Shown here piece by piece: positions 20,434-31,844 of a DNA stretch of 64,000 nt. Position numbers and translations under genes: made by a program. Source of the DNA: Pisaster brevispinus (taxonomy: Eukaryota > Echinodermata > Asteroidea > Forcipulatida > Asteriidae); assembly GCA_023634235.1 (NCBI GenBank), contig JAMKCF010000021.1, positions 11,729,764 through 11,793,763 of the forward strand, read 5' to 3'. The notes under the pieces were generated by a model. That model worked only from the letters and a program-made list of their open reading frames with translations. It did no database searches and was not told the DNA's origin. Numbering within the stretch: position 1 is the first letter of the stretch; each line of letters begins with the position of its first letter.

Positions 20434-23400
20434 GTATGTTATGATCACCCACCGTTTTGAACAGTAAAAACTCCCGTACATGTACAAATTCACACAACTA
20501 AGTGTGCAAGAGTTTTTGGCGTTTTTAAAGAAAGGTCAACAAGTCTGAAATGCTACTTTTATTTAGAAATGCTACTCCAGTTATTTTTTAAGCTCTTAAT
20601 CCCGGTCGCCTTTTTTCTTGAAGTTGTTCATAGAGGTGCCCTCTGACCAAGGAAAACCGCATTGTACTTTCAAGACTGAATCAGTCCTGTGAAAATGTAT
20701 GGAGTACTGTTGAGGGTAGTTGCGATGATCGTAACCCTCCATCCTCCCGACGGTCGCAGACCAGAGGGTTACGAGACACTAAGCACACAATTCGACCATC
20801 AGTGCAATTTCGACCAATGTTGACAGACTAGTCACCAGATTTGCCCAATTTTTTCCACTTGCAAAAAACATGACACAAATTCTAAGAACACGGACTTGAT
20901 CTTCAATGTCTAATGAATCCATTCATAACACTCAAAACATCATTGAGAAAATATTTTAAGAAAAAAGGACAAAAACTTACCAGAGACCGAGCGGAATGCT
21001 CGTGAATCGAACACAGACCATGGTTGAGATTTTGAACCCCGCACTTTCAATATTTCGACGAATCAGTGTAAACCAAGGAAAACCAAACTGGGCGGAGCTT
21101 CGGCTGTAGCCTGCTAACCGGTCTGCGACCGTCGGGAGGATGGAGGGTTACGATAATCGCAACTATGTTGAGGGACACAAGGCCATGCAATGGCAGCAAA
21201 TATCATGGTCTTTGGATGGGGTCGCAGTAAACATTAAAACCACTTCATGATGGTATAAAAAAAAATTGATGTGCTTCTGCGCGTTCTTGATTTTTCAGAA
21301 CTTTTCGGAATGTCTGGAAAATTTGTTCACGACAATATAGTTGTCACAATGAAACAAAACAAAGTACAGACAGCAGGCATTCTAATAAAATGCACTGGTT
21401 TTGTTTGTGCTCTTTCGAGAAAACATGCACTGTCTTCACTGAATCAGCATCTCCATGGTCGATAAGTAAATTGGGCAGGGTATGCTGGAATTTCAGAATT
21501 ACCTCCTGTTTGCTGAGTACAATGATAAAATATGGTGACAGCCTATCTATCTCGTAATACTCGTTTGTCCAACAAATGAACGAAGGTCTGGAATCAGAGA
21601 TTACACGATAACTCCTGCAAAAAGGGATATTTCAAGCCTGAATTCCAGTACCATTTGTCCCTCTTTGTATGAGGGAAATGAAGCATAGCACAGTGAGTGC
21701 ATGCTTGTTTAGCTACACAATGGAATGTCTGGGTGTAATTAAACATCAAGCGATCAATTGACTGCTACCAAAAGAGGATGCTCCAAAATTGTTTCACCAT
21801 CTCAGTTTGAAAAAAATATTGCATAATAAATTGTTATTCAGTGTGAAGTGGTTAACGGGTGAGCTACCTTTTCTTAAAAATTGGGCTTATTGCAATGGGC
21901 CTAATGCTTCAAGGTCACAGCAGAAAAATTGCCTCTACGCCTATACCCGCCCCTTGAACTGTTCCAAAAGAAATGTGAATTTCGCTCATAGCTGTGCACC
22001 TCACCAATGAAAACCTGTCCCGCCCTTACAACAATGAAGTGTGAGTCCTGTGAAAATGTATGGGAGTCTTGTTGAGGGACACAATACCCAGCAATGGCAG
22101 CAAATGTCACAGTCTCTGGACAGGGAGAGGGTCAGGGTAAACGCTGTGAAGCATGAATTCAAAAGGATTTCAAACCAGTTTTCCAGCACCCCTTCCACCA
22201 AACTAAAGTAACAGTCTGTCATTATTTGCACTTTTTATTCTTTCAGTGTTTTAAACATTTTTGCGTGTGTGTGTGTTTGTGAACAATCTTTAAAAAAAAT
22301 GTTTCCCAAGTTCTATTTCTCTCTTTCAAATTCACATCCGTTGATATTTGATTCCAGATTTGACTTATGTGTCCAGTGGCTACTGCAACTCTTTACTTGA
22401 CGTTCTTGTGGATAGACTTGACAAGTCCTCCCACCATGTCAAATTCAAGGTAATTCAAAGGATGTGTACTATAATTACTTTTTCATTACGTCATGTCAAC
22501 GTGTGTTATTAATAAATGATAAATCAACTGAAAATGTTCATGTTAGTATCCCCTTTATAATAAAATAAATAATAGTTTCATGTAAAATAGTGCTCTCTGT
22601 GAGATCCCCCTTTAGAAACAAATCATAATTATAACATTAATTAATAAATAAATAAATTGAAATTAAATAAATAAACAAAGAACAGCCTGGCTTATGATGT
22701 ATTGCATATAGCAATGCTGTTTGAACAAGATACTAAACAAATTGTTTGTCTTCAAAAGCGGTACCTGCCTGTATGGTAGCAATGAAATCCAGATGTTTTG
22801 GCTGCGTTTCTTGCTCCACCAGTGTATGAGCAAGGCAGGGCTCAAATTTGACACTGGACCGCCGGCCCGAGGCCAGTGATTTTAGCTTCGGGCCAGTAAA
22901 CACATGACCTGACAAGTCTGGCGGTCTTGTGATTTTCAATTGAATAATAGCCACTGTGTAATGTCTTTAACAGAAAGAAATCATGTTCAAATGTTGACCT
23001 TGAGTCTGGTATTTATACAATTCCGTTGAGTATCAAAATATACTAGCCCAATAAGACAAACGAGAAAAATCTTATCGTAGTGCTTGTTCAATTAAAAACA
23101 TTTTTCATGTTAAACTGTGTAGAAAGCTCTTTCCCATGAAGATTCTTGTCTTGTGAATTAAATTCTGGTCCAGTAAACACTTTGAGCTTAAAGCCCTGCG
23201 GTCTTGTGGAATTTTACCCAAAATTTGAGCCCTGCAAGGCCTGTTTTCTTTGGTGTTCCCAGAGAGCTTTTTTGGTGTTTTATTTCAAATAAATTACAAA
23301 ATGTATAAAGGGTATAGTAACAGGGTATTTTGAGCTGATTCATTATATATTAATTACAAACTTTTGGTTGTTGAGTTGCCATGATGGTGTTGGATTTCAT

Positions 23401-26400
23401 TAGAATTAGGAAGTATCCTAGTCAATCACCCCAGGGAGTTAAATGCAAGGTGTAATTACTCTACAAGTTAATGACCATAAATACTTACTTGTTGAAGAGC
23501 ACTGAAGGGCTGTTGATATTAGAAAAACATTGTGAGAAACGACTCCCTTTGAAGTAGTGTTGTTTTAGAGAAGGAGGTAATTTTCACCCTCAAAAATTTA
23601 ATCTGAGAAAGGCTTCAGGCATGAAGTTTTTCTCAGGTATCTGAAAGCACACAATTCTATGCAAGGTGGGTGTTTTTTTCTTTCATTATTTTCTTGCAAC
23701 TTCGATGACCAATTGAGTCCAAATTTTCACAGGTTTGTTATTTATGCATATGTTGGGATACACCAAGTGAGGATACTGGTCTTTGAAATTTACCAAAAGT
23801 GTTTCCTTAATTTCCGTTAAGGTATTGCGTGTCATGAAGCACGTCGTTGAGAATGGGAGTGTGGAGTTTCGTTCCGGCCTTTTAAGGCGCTCTACTGGAA
23901 TCCAACATGCTACCAGTAAGTCTTTACTCACCAAAACTACTTCATTGTGTTGTTGCAACCAGGTCGTATCTCCTAATGTAGCGTTTGCGTTAAATGCGAA
24001 TTTACGAGTGTCAAAAGTTTGTTTTGGGCTTAAAATGGAGGCCAAGATCTGACGTTATTGCTAGAAATGTGTTAAGGTGAGCTACGACGTTGTTGCAGAA
24101 TCAGCTCGCAACCTTGTTGCACCGACACAACGAATTGTTCTCATTGCTTGAAAAATGGTTTTCATACAATTCACAGGGTGCAAATTTTAAGAAAATATTC
24201 ATAAAATAATTTCTGTGAGTTTTTGGCCATTTATGAAACACTGGGGTCAAAGCTTTTGGCACGTTGTGAAAGCTAATAGATGGAGTACTCATGTTTGGCA
24301 CTGTGCAAGCTGTATAATTAGAATAAAAGTATAAGTGGCAAAAAGAATGATAGAACTTCATGAAATTGTAGTTCCCTGTTCTTACGGTTTTTGCCTTTCA
24401 TCAACTTAGCATAACTAAGAAACTAGATAATTTTGAGACCTGTAACTTCATAAATTGTTAGATTCTGGTCAACTTAGTCAAATTGAGTTTTCCTACCGGT
24501 TGTTCATGTTTTTGGGAATTTTTGATGTTGCTGACGAAATGTTTCCATATTCTTTCAGAATTCAGCGGACCACCGGATCCCCTCCATGGTAATGCTCCGT
24601 ACATCGCAGTCCGATCAGCTGCTAAGGTAGATGATGTCTGCATGGTTGTTAATTCAGTTTACCTCAATTACATGCGATGATTTTTATAGGCCACTCAGAG
24701 GCAATCAGAAATGCATTCATAATTAAAACTCTGGTTCCACCAGAGGCATTTTTTTAATGGTTTCTTACTGTCAAAAACAAATTATGTGAAAAAATGAGTG
24801 TGAATGTTTTTCCTCTTTAGAGATGACCTGAGACTTGTTTTCTGTAAATTGTCTCTTGTGAGAAGGACTTTAAAGATGACAGGTTTTGGGCTGATTTGAT
24901 AAAATACAATTTTTTTGATTTTAAACGGCTTTTTTTTCATAGATTCAAGATAGTTGTAAGCTTTCATTTAACCGCTTCGCGTTGGGTGACGTCTTTAGCC
25001 GCAAACTTGTTTTGGACAGACTTGCGGCGAAAATTTTAAAGCCCAGAACAACTTTGGATTTTCCTCAATTTGTTGCTGACAGCCAAACTGCTGACATTTT
25101 TATCCACCCTGACTTTCCAGTGTGTAGCGTTTTGAGGCCGTCACCTACCCTGATATGCTTCATTTCGACAGTAAAAAGAGCAACAACAGGTTCTGGACAA
25201 CATGCCTTGTAAAATTCCTTTTTTAGTGTGGGGGGGGGGGTTATTATGTAATCCCCAATTCGAGACCCTTTGTTCTGTTGTTGTACAAATGTTGCATACA
25301 AGAATGGACAGGCTGCCACCTTTGTTAGTAATTATATTCGGCTCAATGGGAGGCAAGTCCGAGTGTTCCGAGATTCCAGCATACCATGGCAGATTTTCGG
25401 CTGTGGCTCATGGCCGAAAAAAAAAGGAAGAAGCATGGAAAATAATTGTGCTTGAGTGTTGAACAAAATTTGTCAACCATCGATTGTTTTTGTCAAAACA
25501 ATTTAGTGACAAAAGGGTTAATTAAAAACTGCCAGACTCCATTATGGAGAAGTTCACTTGTCAAATAGTTTTTCATCCCTGAGGAAACAAGAGTTGAAAA
25601 AGAATGTCTAACGAGATAACATTATTTATAAATTTCCAATGTTTTGTTCTTGTTTCTTTTCCCCTCAGCAACTCTCAGAAATTTTGTTCGATACGGAGCA
25701 GTGCAGAAGCAAGGAAACGTCCAGCCCAAGGAAGGTGGCACCGACCAGCGGACTTGGGTCAAGTAGGTGTGAGAGCACTATGCAAGGGTTTGGCAACACA
25801 GTGGCTCCAGTTCACAAACAGAGTAAGGCTGGCCAGACAGTTAATTAATTGTGACCTGAACCCTATTTTTGAGCTGCTTCAGCAGAAAATATTGCTTTAA
25901 AAATGTCTGCTAGGCAAAAAGAAGCAAGATACCAGTCACCGATGGTACACGTAAAATGGTATTTCAGCAGGTAACCTTTATCTGGTGAGCATAATTTTGT
26001 TTCGCTTTGGTAGGCACTGTATCAAGCGAAATTGTTTCTTATCTCCACAGAATCGTTCACGGAAACCGTCAAAGGTGGTTTCCAACAACTCGCGGAGAGC
26101 TTTCGAGAGTCCACAACACCCCCGGCGTACCTCAGGGTAGAAAGTGATTACAAACCGCTGGGAGGTTCGGACTCGGACTCCCGTTCCTCGGCAGTGTTCT
26201 CACTTTCTTCTGGAAAGAGGAAAGGTCACTCGGCATCAGAGTCTTGCGACAGACAGGGGGAGTATAAACCTGTCGTTGTTGATGATGGGGAAACCTCGAG
26301 GGTCAGGAGCTATCAGCCAGGCAATAAAGATCTGGGGCGAGTTACGGCAGGTAAAAAAATACAGTTCTGAAAATCATTGATAATTCAAATCTGTATCAAA

Positions 26401-29400
26401 ATATTGTTTTTTTGCCTTAGATGTTGGATTATTTCAAAAGGTCTCTTTTTTATTTTGTTTTTTTAAACTTGTGGCATACAATTCCCTGTCACCTCAGTAA
26501 ACATGGATGGATTTGACTTTCTTGTGAAAATACCGTGACAGGTTTTTTACTGCTTTCTCAGCAAGTAGACACTGTATTCAGCTGAAACTTTCACATGTGA
26601 CTTTCACTGTATATTCCTTTATTATTTTGCCTGTGAATCAGCGTTACGTTGACAAAAACCAATCTATGACCCTACCTTTAACACTTTGTGGACCTTGGCA
26701 AAGGGCGTTTCCCACTATGACCGGTTTTTCATTTGGATTGATCTCAGCCACACTGACTGAACATTAAAAGGAGGAGTTAGAGCAAAATGGGCAGAAATAT
26801 TTTTAAATACCCGAAACAGAAACTTGAAAATCATTGTTTAATCTTTATCTGCCCAATTACAGGATTTCCCGTAGAATACACACAACGCAAAAGCCTGCCT
26901 ATGGGGATACCAGGGTTTGAATAAAACATTAAACGTCTTCCTTTTGTAACGTTGATAATATGAGACGGGAAACATGGCAGACTTTATTTCACATTGAAGA
27001 GAAATCTGTACTCATTCCAACAGTATAAGTGTTTTTTCATGGTTATTACAGTGTTTATTGTAAAGCAATAACCGCTACATGGGCTTAGGCAGGAACAGTG
27101 TTTATTGTTATTTTCAAGTAATAAGCCGCAAGGGAAACTGACCAGGTAAATTGTTTAAATAATTATTTAAAATTTACTCGGTCAGTTTCCCTTGTGGTTT
27201 ATTACTTGATATTTGATATAAAAAGTCGCGTCCGTTTAAGGTGATCCCTCTATGCTTCCCAGATTGTATTGTAAATTTGGGTTGTGATCCCTGGCTATAC
27301 GACAGAGGTTGAATGGCTTCTGACACGCACCCCCAAACTAAGACATTGACAAAACAGGGAGACTGCCATCATAGGGCTAGATAGCTCAGTTGGTACAGAA
27401 CACCGGCACGTTAATCCGGAGGTAAAAGGTTCATGTCCCGCTCTAGTCAATTTTTCTTTGTTCTACCCAAAATCGTTATTATTTTCAGGCGGATATGGGT
27501 TTATGATCCTGTTGGTGTTTTTAAGACAATCTTAATTTGATGCTACTGCACTGAGTGGTTCTCAGTACTCTACCACCCTGCATGTACATGTACTCTCAAC
27601 ATGCGTACTGTATTTCTGTACACGCAGGGCATAAGCAAGGTAGACCAGCAGGAGGCTGGGAAGATTGTTCCAGAGGACATGGCAGCAATGCATCAAACAG
27701 CGATGGACAACATAGCGGCGACAGTACAGAGTTGTCAGAAAGGTAAATACGTGAGCAATGAAATTTGTCTCCAAATTTAAGAGGAAGGTTTCTCTTTAGA
27801 TACAAGCAGATCTTGCACATCTGACTAGATAGAATGTGGGCTTGAAATCCAGTCAAATTTGCATCTACGGACAGGGCCCAACTTCATAGAGCTGTTTAAG
27901 TAGCAAATATTGCTTAACAATTTTCTGCTTAGCCGAAATGAGCAGGATACCAGTTGCAAATTTAACATGTGACATGATATTTTGGCTGATAGCCTTAACT
28001 GGTAAGCAGTTGTTTTGCTTAGCTACTTTTTGTGCTGAAGCAGCTCTATGAAATTGGTGCCAGGACACACATTGCTACCCACCATCCAGAATTTTCGGGG
28101 TAACTGATTAGCTACACTTGTATTAACTTGGCCGCTGGGGCTGCTTACTCCCAATGAGTTCAGATGGCTTCTTGAATGGATCAAGTCAGTAGGTGGCGTA
28201 ACTAGACATTTTCATTGGGGGTGGTAAATGGTGGCACAGACATAATTTGGGCAGCTATTTTATGCATCTAACCATATTTTGTCAATCTCCATAGGTGGGG
28301 GAGGGGTCTGAGTGGGGGGAGGGGGGGCTCCACTGCATTTGGGTTAGTACTAGTCCTAAGTGCTTAGTTGAAATTGTCAAAAATATTAACCCTTTCAGGT
28401 TGGAGTCTGTGTCAGTGGAAGATCTCTCATTGGAGACCAAGCTAGTGGAGGACTTTGTGAGCACCACCAACGGCAAACCTCCATCAAGAGATGCACTGTC
28501 TCAGTTTGTCAAACAGTAAGACAATCTCTATTACTTTACTCTACCTTCCTCCTCATCTTCCATAATCCCACCCCCAGTCTTTGGACCATTTTGATGGATG
28601 CACAGCCAAACCACCCATGGTTGTCATAGGCTTGCCATACCAATTGGCCTTTCCCATGAAATATGCTAATTTAATTACATTAACGCATTTCTCAGACACT
28701 ATAGACTGTGCAAGTCTCGTGCATATTCGAACATTGGGACCCATTAAAGTGTGTGAGTTGCCATTGGTCCTTTGTGTTGTGTAAATGCCTGTAAAAGAAC
28801 CCAGTGACACATACTATGTATCACTAAGAGAAGGGTTTTCCCCGGTGTTTCTGGCAGTGGCTGCTGAATGCACAACCCAGCACCTTGTTAACCCTAATAA
28901 GGTGTCACATAAATGGGTCTCATAAAATAATAATGTATTAATTAAATTTTCAATAACTTGTAAAAAAAAAGTTTCTTTATGTCCAAGCGCCTTGAGTACC
29001 TTACTGGTAGATATGTGTGCTATATAAGACTCTAGTATTATTATCCTTATATTATTATTATTGAAAGTGAACTACGTATTGAATTTCTAAAGCTTCAACA
29101 TTTCACAGTATTTTTTTCTGTACACTTTCTTGTAGCTGCAATACTCTCAATTGTGAGAAGATCACGGAGCTACTAGTTGTGGAACTTCAGTCAACGTCAG
29201 ATTCGGTCCACTTGGTAAATTCATTCCTTCTGATTGCTGAGATTTTTTTTAATCAAACGGGTAAAAATATAAAAAGCGGTTAAGAGCACCAGACTCAAGC
29301 TCTGGTGTTTCTGATCAGCAGAGTGTGGGTTCGAGTCCCGATCATGGCACTTGTGTCCTTGAGCGAGATACTTTACCCTAATTGCTTTGTGCTTTGGGAT

Positions 29401-31836
29401 GGGACATCAAGCCGTAGGTCCTGTGTATTAGTCTTGGTAGTGCGAGTATAAAGAACCAAGAATCAAGGGGCTAACACTAGTGTTTCTGGTTCACATATCA
29501 AACACCCCTGTTTACAGGCTACAGTGATTAAGTTCACTTATGAGGCATCCTTGGTTTATCACTGGAAGTAATGGTAACAAAAATAATAGTACCACAGGGA
29601 AGTTAAATCAACTATAGATAAACTTCAAGGTAGATATTATTTGTAGAAAATGAAGTAAAACTAAAAACGAAAAAAAAATAAGTAACATGGTTAATCTTTG
29701 TAATTCTGAAGTTTCTAAATCCATTTTCTAGAGATGCTTGTGTGCTGTGGAGGCCCTTATGAGAGATGATATAGTATCGTCGGACTACCTGTATGGGATC
29801 TTGCCACACACGCTAACGACCCTTCAAGAGCGCTCAACAGACAAACTCATCCAGTCCAAGGCATCCAAGGTATACCTCTCACTGACAAGGTTGCCCTGCC
29901 GTTGTCTTTTCTCTCGCTTTGACACTCCTCCAAAGTTATCCTGAGATTCGAAGCACACAATGAAGACACAAAAGGGGGGTACACCATGCCACATATCGAG
30001 CACCAAATGATTAGTTGTGCCTTTATTTATTTGCTTTAAATGTACTGTTTTGCAAAGCAGTTTGGTACCTGTGTAAGAGCCCTGCATAAATGCCCGTTGT
30101 TATTATTCAAACACTCAGTTTGTTGGTTTTTTTGGCTGTTAAATACACAGACCCTAATTTTGACCTTTATTTGCATATAGGTCACAGCACAGAAAGTACA
30201 GCGCTCCTAAAGTGCCATTGATGGGCTTTAATTTAAGTGCTGAGGTCTCCCTGAAAATGCAATCCTTTTTCAACAATGGTATGTTGTGTGGAACAAAAGA
30301 AGGAAAAAAAGACATGTCATACCACAATTTAAGCTGAGCCAAAAGTCAACATCATAATCACAATGGTTGTTTAGAATGTTTGCAGAGTAAAGGGGCACAC
30401 TGCCTTCAGATTTGGCCCTTTGGGCTGTAAAAAGCATTTGTTGTGAAATGAATATTGTTGGAAAGAAATTTTAGAAGTACAGTACAATGATTCACATATA
30501 CATGTAAAGTATTTCATGACAGAACACGGTCCACTATTTTGTAGAACCAAATTTTAAAATTAGTTTTTTTTTTACTCACTTGTTGCAACCCATTGTAGGT
30601 GTTTTAGTGCATGAACAACTCTTAACAAAGAATAATGAGCAATTCCGAACAACAAATTTTGGAGAGATTTGAAGGCAATGTGCTCCTTTAAATTCATGAT
30701 AAACGTCTTGACAAAATGATTGCAAAGAAGTTTCTGGTTTTACATTTTTGTAAACTCTGTACGTTTTATGGCAGATTTTAAGGCAACTAGAAAGGACACA
30801 TGAAGAAGCTAACATCGCAAAATCCTCCACGCCGCATCACAACTACCTGTCAAGTCCATTGACAAATAGTGCCGCCGTTAATTTACAGCAATCATCTATT
30901 TTGGGTGATTACCAAAGTGAAAACGTGGACAGTCTGGTTTCCTTCTCGCTCCGAGATGAAACAGCTGGAGAGGATCAAACGGTCAGCGTTTCCGACGTTC
31001 CCTCACAGAAATCCAAATCTCTGTTCTCTGGTATGGACATAGGGTCACCATCTCTACAGAGAACTCCTGAACCAACATCGGCGCCCGCTGACACGGCTGG
31101 ACAGAGGTCACATGGGAGTAACCTTGACGATGACGTAAGGCTGACTGCCGGACATCCGCAACTCCTAGATGATTTATTGGACCTTTCATTTACTGACAAG
31201 CCAACTCTAGCGCTAGACACAAAGGAATGCCAGAGGCTGGGGATGCATCTACCGCCCTCTGGTGATACACATCAGTCACTTCTTCAATTAAATGCTACAG
31301 CTCAAGATTGCCAAATGAGTGGACTTGGGGTCGAGTCTGATGTCTCTGAGAAGCTTTCTAATAATAGCAATGCAATAATCATAGGAACCAGACAAGCAAT
31401 TTCTGAAGGCGGTAAAAAAGTGGAACTTGTCGACTCAAAAGCTCGGACTGTTCCGAGTAAGCCAGATTCCATCATGTCCCGGCAAGCCAATCTTGACGAC
31501 CTACTGGCTGCGACTGGCATCACTGTCACCTCTGGAAATATCGGCAAACCCCACCCTGTATCGAAGAAGGACTTGTCCCCAGTACAAGGAACTACCGCCA
31601 ACCCAGTAACATCTGGTAAACCTTCCGTGAATGCAGAGCAGATATCGAGACTTTACCCTCAGCTAGCTGGGGTCAGTTTGAGTGGATCGAGTGCAATTCC
31701 ACTGAAGCTTGGCGAAAGACCCCTGGACGGGAAATTTTCCTTCATGGTTACCAAGGATGATGGAGGGAAGGAACACTCGCATAGAAAAGAGAGTTTTGGT
31801 TTTGTGAAAGATGCAATGATGACCAGCAAGAAGTAA
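20361..31836 (+). CDS. TEPSIN: Tepsin, AP-4 complex accessory protein (11 secure exons; exon 1 uncertain)
   Basis: Accessory protein of AP-4 coated vesicles at the trans-Golgi network. Exons: 20361-20433, 22358-22449, 23822-23915, 24559-24626, 25669-25822, 26051-26350, 27628-27742, 28399-28515, 29136-29214, 29732-29869 and 30775-31836; phases agree throughout and give 763 residues. Exons 2-5 carry the ENTH domain (STSDDDTPTPGYLYQEL; FSGPPDPLHGN), as in vertebrate tepsin. Exons 9-12 carry the second, VHS/ENTH-like helical domain (FVKQ, LNCEKITELL, LCAVEAL, KASK-ILRQLE). The tail has LFSGMDI at 31021-31041, matching the LFxG[ML]x[LV] motif that binds AP-4 beta, and two Phe-x-Phe segments near the C-terminus that could be the AP-4 epsilon motif. 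Human tepsin is about 525 aa; the extra length here is mainly in the tail. AP-4 subunits were not seen in the window. Confidence 0.94.
20717..21165. mobile_element. Mutator-like foldback element, 449 bp, with 9-bp target duplication
   Basis: Inverted ends TAGTTGCGATGATCGTAACC and GGTTACGATAATCGCAACTA extend to about 46 bp with one visible mismatch. TGTTGAGGG flanks both sides (20708-20716 and 21166-21174). A related unoccupied site occurs at 22070-22078. No ORF for a transposase. Long inverted repeats plus a 9-bp target duplication are characteristic of the Mutator superfamily. Confidence 0.85.
22043..22150. repeat. Paralogue of the sequence around the 20717 insertion
   Basis: CCTGTGAAAATGTATGGGAG, TGTTGAGGGACACAA and GGCAGCAAATGTCAC match 20684-20716 plus 21166-21215, without the inserted element. 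Confidence 0.7.
22358..22449 (+). CDS. TEPSIN: TEPSIN exon 3 (ENTH)
   Basis: Acceptor attccag|ATTTGA; donor CAAG|gtaatt. Encodes DLTYVSSGYCNSLLDVLVDR then LDKSSHHVKFK. Confidence 0.93.
22853..23240. repeat. Dispersed repeat (second copy at 38095-38450)
   Basis: GGGCCAGTAAACACATGACC, TTTTCAATTGAATAATA and TTTAACAGAAAGAAA recur in the same order in SMG1 intron 1. Non-coding. Confidence 0.7.
23455..23821. mobile_element. GGTATACC-related MITE abutting TEPSIN exon 4
   Basis: Contains TTAATGACCATAAATACTTA, TTCAGGCATGAAGTTTTTCT and ATGCATATGTTGGGATACAC, shared with 57970-58356. Its right part supplies sequence close to the exon 4 acceptor (TTACCAAAAGTGTTTCC). Confidence 0.65.
23822..23915 (+). 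CDS. TEPSIN: TEPSIN exon 4 (ENTH)
   Basis: Acceptor ccgttaag|GTATTG (weak tract); donor ACCA|gtaagt. Encodes VLRVMKHVVENGSVEFRSGL then LRRSTGIQHAT. Confidence 0.92.
24559..24626 (+). CDS. TEPSIN: TEPSIN exon 5 (ENTH end)
   Basis: Acceptor tttcag|AATTCA; donor TAAG|gtagat. Encodes KFSGPPDPLHGNAPYIAVRS, matching the conserved FAGPPDPLHGN of tepsin. Confidence 0.95.
24970..25460 (-). repeat. Dispersed repeat, inverted relative to 57400-57790
   Basis: GCAACAACAGGTTCTGGACA, CATTGGGAG-type and TGTTGTACAAATGTTGCATA segments match 57460-57760 in reverse complement; a shorter copy is at 21478-21740. A poly-G run marks the centre. Confidence 0.6.
25669..25822 (+). CDS. TEPSIN: TEPSIN exon 6 (linker)
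   Basis: Acceptor cctcag|CAACTC; donor CAGA|gtaagg. Encodes QLSEILFDTEQCRS, then SGLGSSRCESTMQGFGN, matching MGSQ...STLQGFG in vertebrate tepsin. Confidence 0.92.
25853..26034. mobile_element. Degenerate GGGCCC-type MITE in TEPSIN intron
   Basis: GAGCTGCTTCAGCAGAAAAT, ATACCAGTCACCGATGGTAC and GGTAACCTTTATCTGGTGAG match the family interior; the ends are eroded. It lies directly before exon 7. Confidence 0.65.
26051..26350 (+). CDS. TEPSIN: TEPSIN exon 7 (Ser-rich linker)
   Basis: Acceptor tccacag|AATCGT; donor GCAG|gtaaaa. Encodes ESFTETVKGGFQQLAESFRE and a serine-rich stretch (GGSDSDSRSSAVFSLSSGKR). Likely disordered. Confidence 0.9.
27115..27455 (+). mobile_element. tRNA-Asn-like SINE with hairpin leader
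   Basis: Left part is a hairpin (TAATAAGCCGCAAGGGAAAC ... GTTTCCCTTGTGGTTTATTA), then AGGTGATCCCT, then a tRNA-like segment with A box TAGCTCAGTTGG and a GTT anticodon, ending CTAGTCAATTTTTCTTTGTTC. Same arrangement as 61787-62092. Confidence 0.75.
27628..27742 (+). CDS. TEPSIN: TEPSIN exon 8 (linker)
   Basis: Acceptor cacgcag|GGCATA; donor AAAG|gtaaat. Encodes GHKQGRPAGGWEDCSRGHGS, matching GQAGGGWDEL of the vertebrate linker. Confidence 0.92.
27874..28062. mobile_element. GGGCCC-type MITE in TEPSIN intron
   Basis: GGGCCCAACTTCATAGAGCT at left, AGCAGCTCTATGAAATTGGT at right, with AGG on both flanks. Confidence 0.82.
28399..28515 (+). CDS. TEPSIN: TEPSIN exon 9 (second helical domain)
   Basis: Acceptor tttcag|GTTGGA; donor AACA|gtaaga. 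Encodes LESVSVEDLSLETKLVEDFV then GKPPSRDALSQFVKQ. Confidence 0.92.
28790..29050 (+). mobile_element. SINE tail fragment
   Basis: AAAGAACCCAGTGACACATA, then AAGCGCCTTGAGTACCTTAC and GTGTGCTATATAAGACTCTA followed by ATT repeats: a SINE 3' tail. The same tail is inverted at 43408-43455. Confidence 0.6.
29136..29214 (+). CDS. TEPSIN: TEPSIN exon 10
   Basis: Acceptor cttgtag|CTGCAA; donor CTTG|gtaaat. Encodes CNTLNCEKITELLVVELQST, aligned with CGLLNCEAVLQLL in vertebrates. Confidence 0.94.
29270..29500 (+). mobile_element. tRNA-Leu(CAA)-like SINE
   Basis: AGCGGTTAAGAGCACCAGAC, CTCAAGCTC with CAA at the anticodon position, a long variable arm, and B box GGTTCGAGTCCC, then CTTGTGTCCTTGAGCGAGAT. 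The intact (unoccupied) form of the element interrupted at 47945. Confidence 0.72.
29732..29869 (+). CDS. TEPSIN: TEPSIN exon 11
   Basis: Acceptor ttctag|AGATGC; donor CAAG|gtatac; 46 codons in phase 0. Encodes RCLCAVEALMRDDIVSSDYL and ends DKLIQSKASK. Confidence 0.94.
30775..31836 (+). CDS. TEPSIN: TEPSIN exon 12: C-terminal tail with AP-4 binding motifs
   Basis: Acceptor atggcag|ATTTTA, stop TAA at 31834-31836. Starts ILRQLERTHEEANIAKSS. LFSGMDI (31021-31041) fits the AP-4 beta-ear motif. FSF (31735-31743) and SFGFV (31792-31806) resemble the C-terminal S[AV]F[SA]FLN motif for AP-4 epsilon, imperfectly. The rest is a low-complexity Ser/Thr-rich tail. Confidence 0.92.
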   Translation: MLRQLERTHEEANIAKSSTPHHNYLSSPLTNSAAVNLQQSSILGDYQSENVDSLVSFSLRDETAGEDQTVSVSDVPSQKSKSLFSGMDIGSPSLQRTPEPTSAPADTAGQRSHGSNLDDDVRLTAGHPQLLDDLLDLSFTDKPTLALDTKECQRLGMHLPPSGDTHQSLLQLNATAQDCQMSGLGVESDVSEKLSNNSNAIIIGTRQAISEGGKKVELVDSKARTVPSKPDSIMSRQANLDDLLAATGITVTSGNIGKPHPVSKKDLSPVQGTTANPVTSGKPSVNAEQISRLYPQLAGVSLSGSSAIPLKLGERPLDGKFSFMVTKDDGGKEHSHRKESFGFVKDAMMTSKK

Positions 31837-31844
31837 GGGTCACT

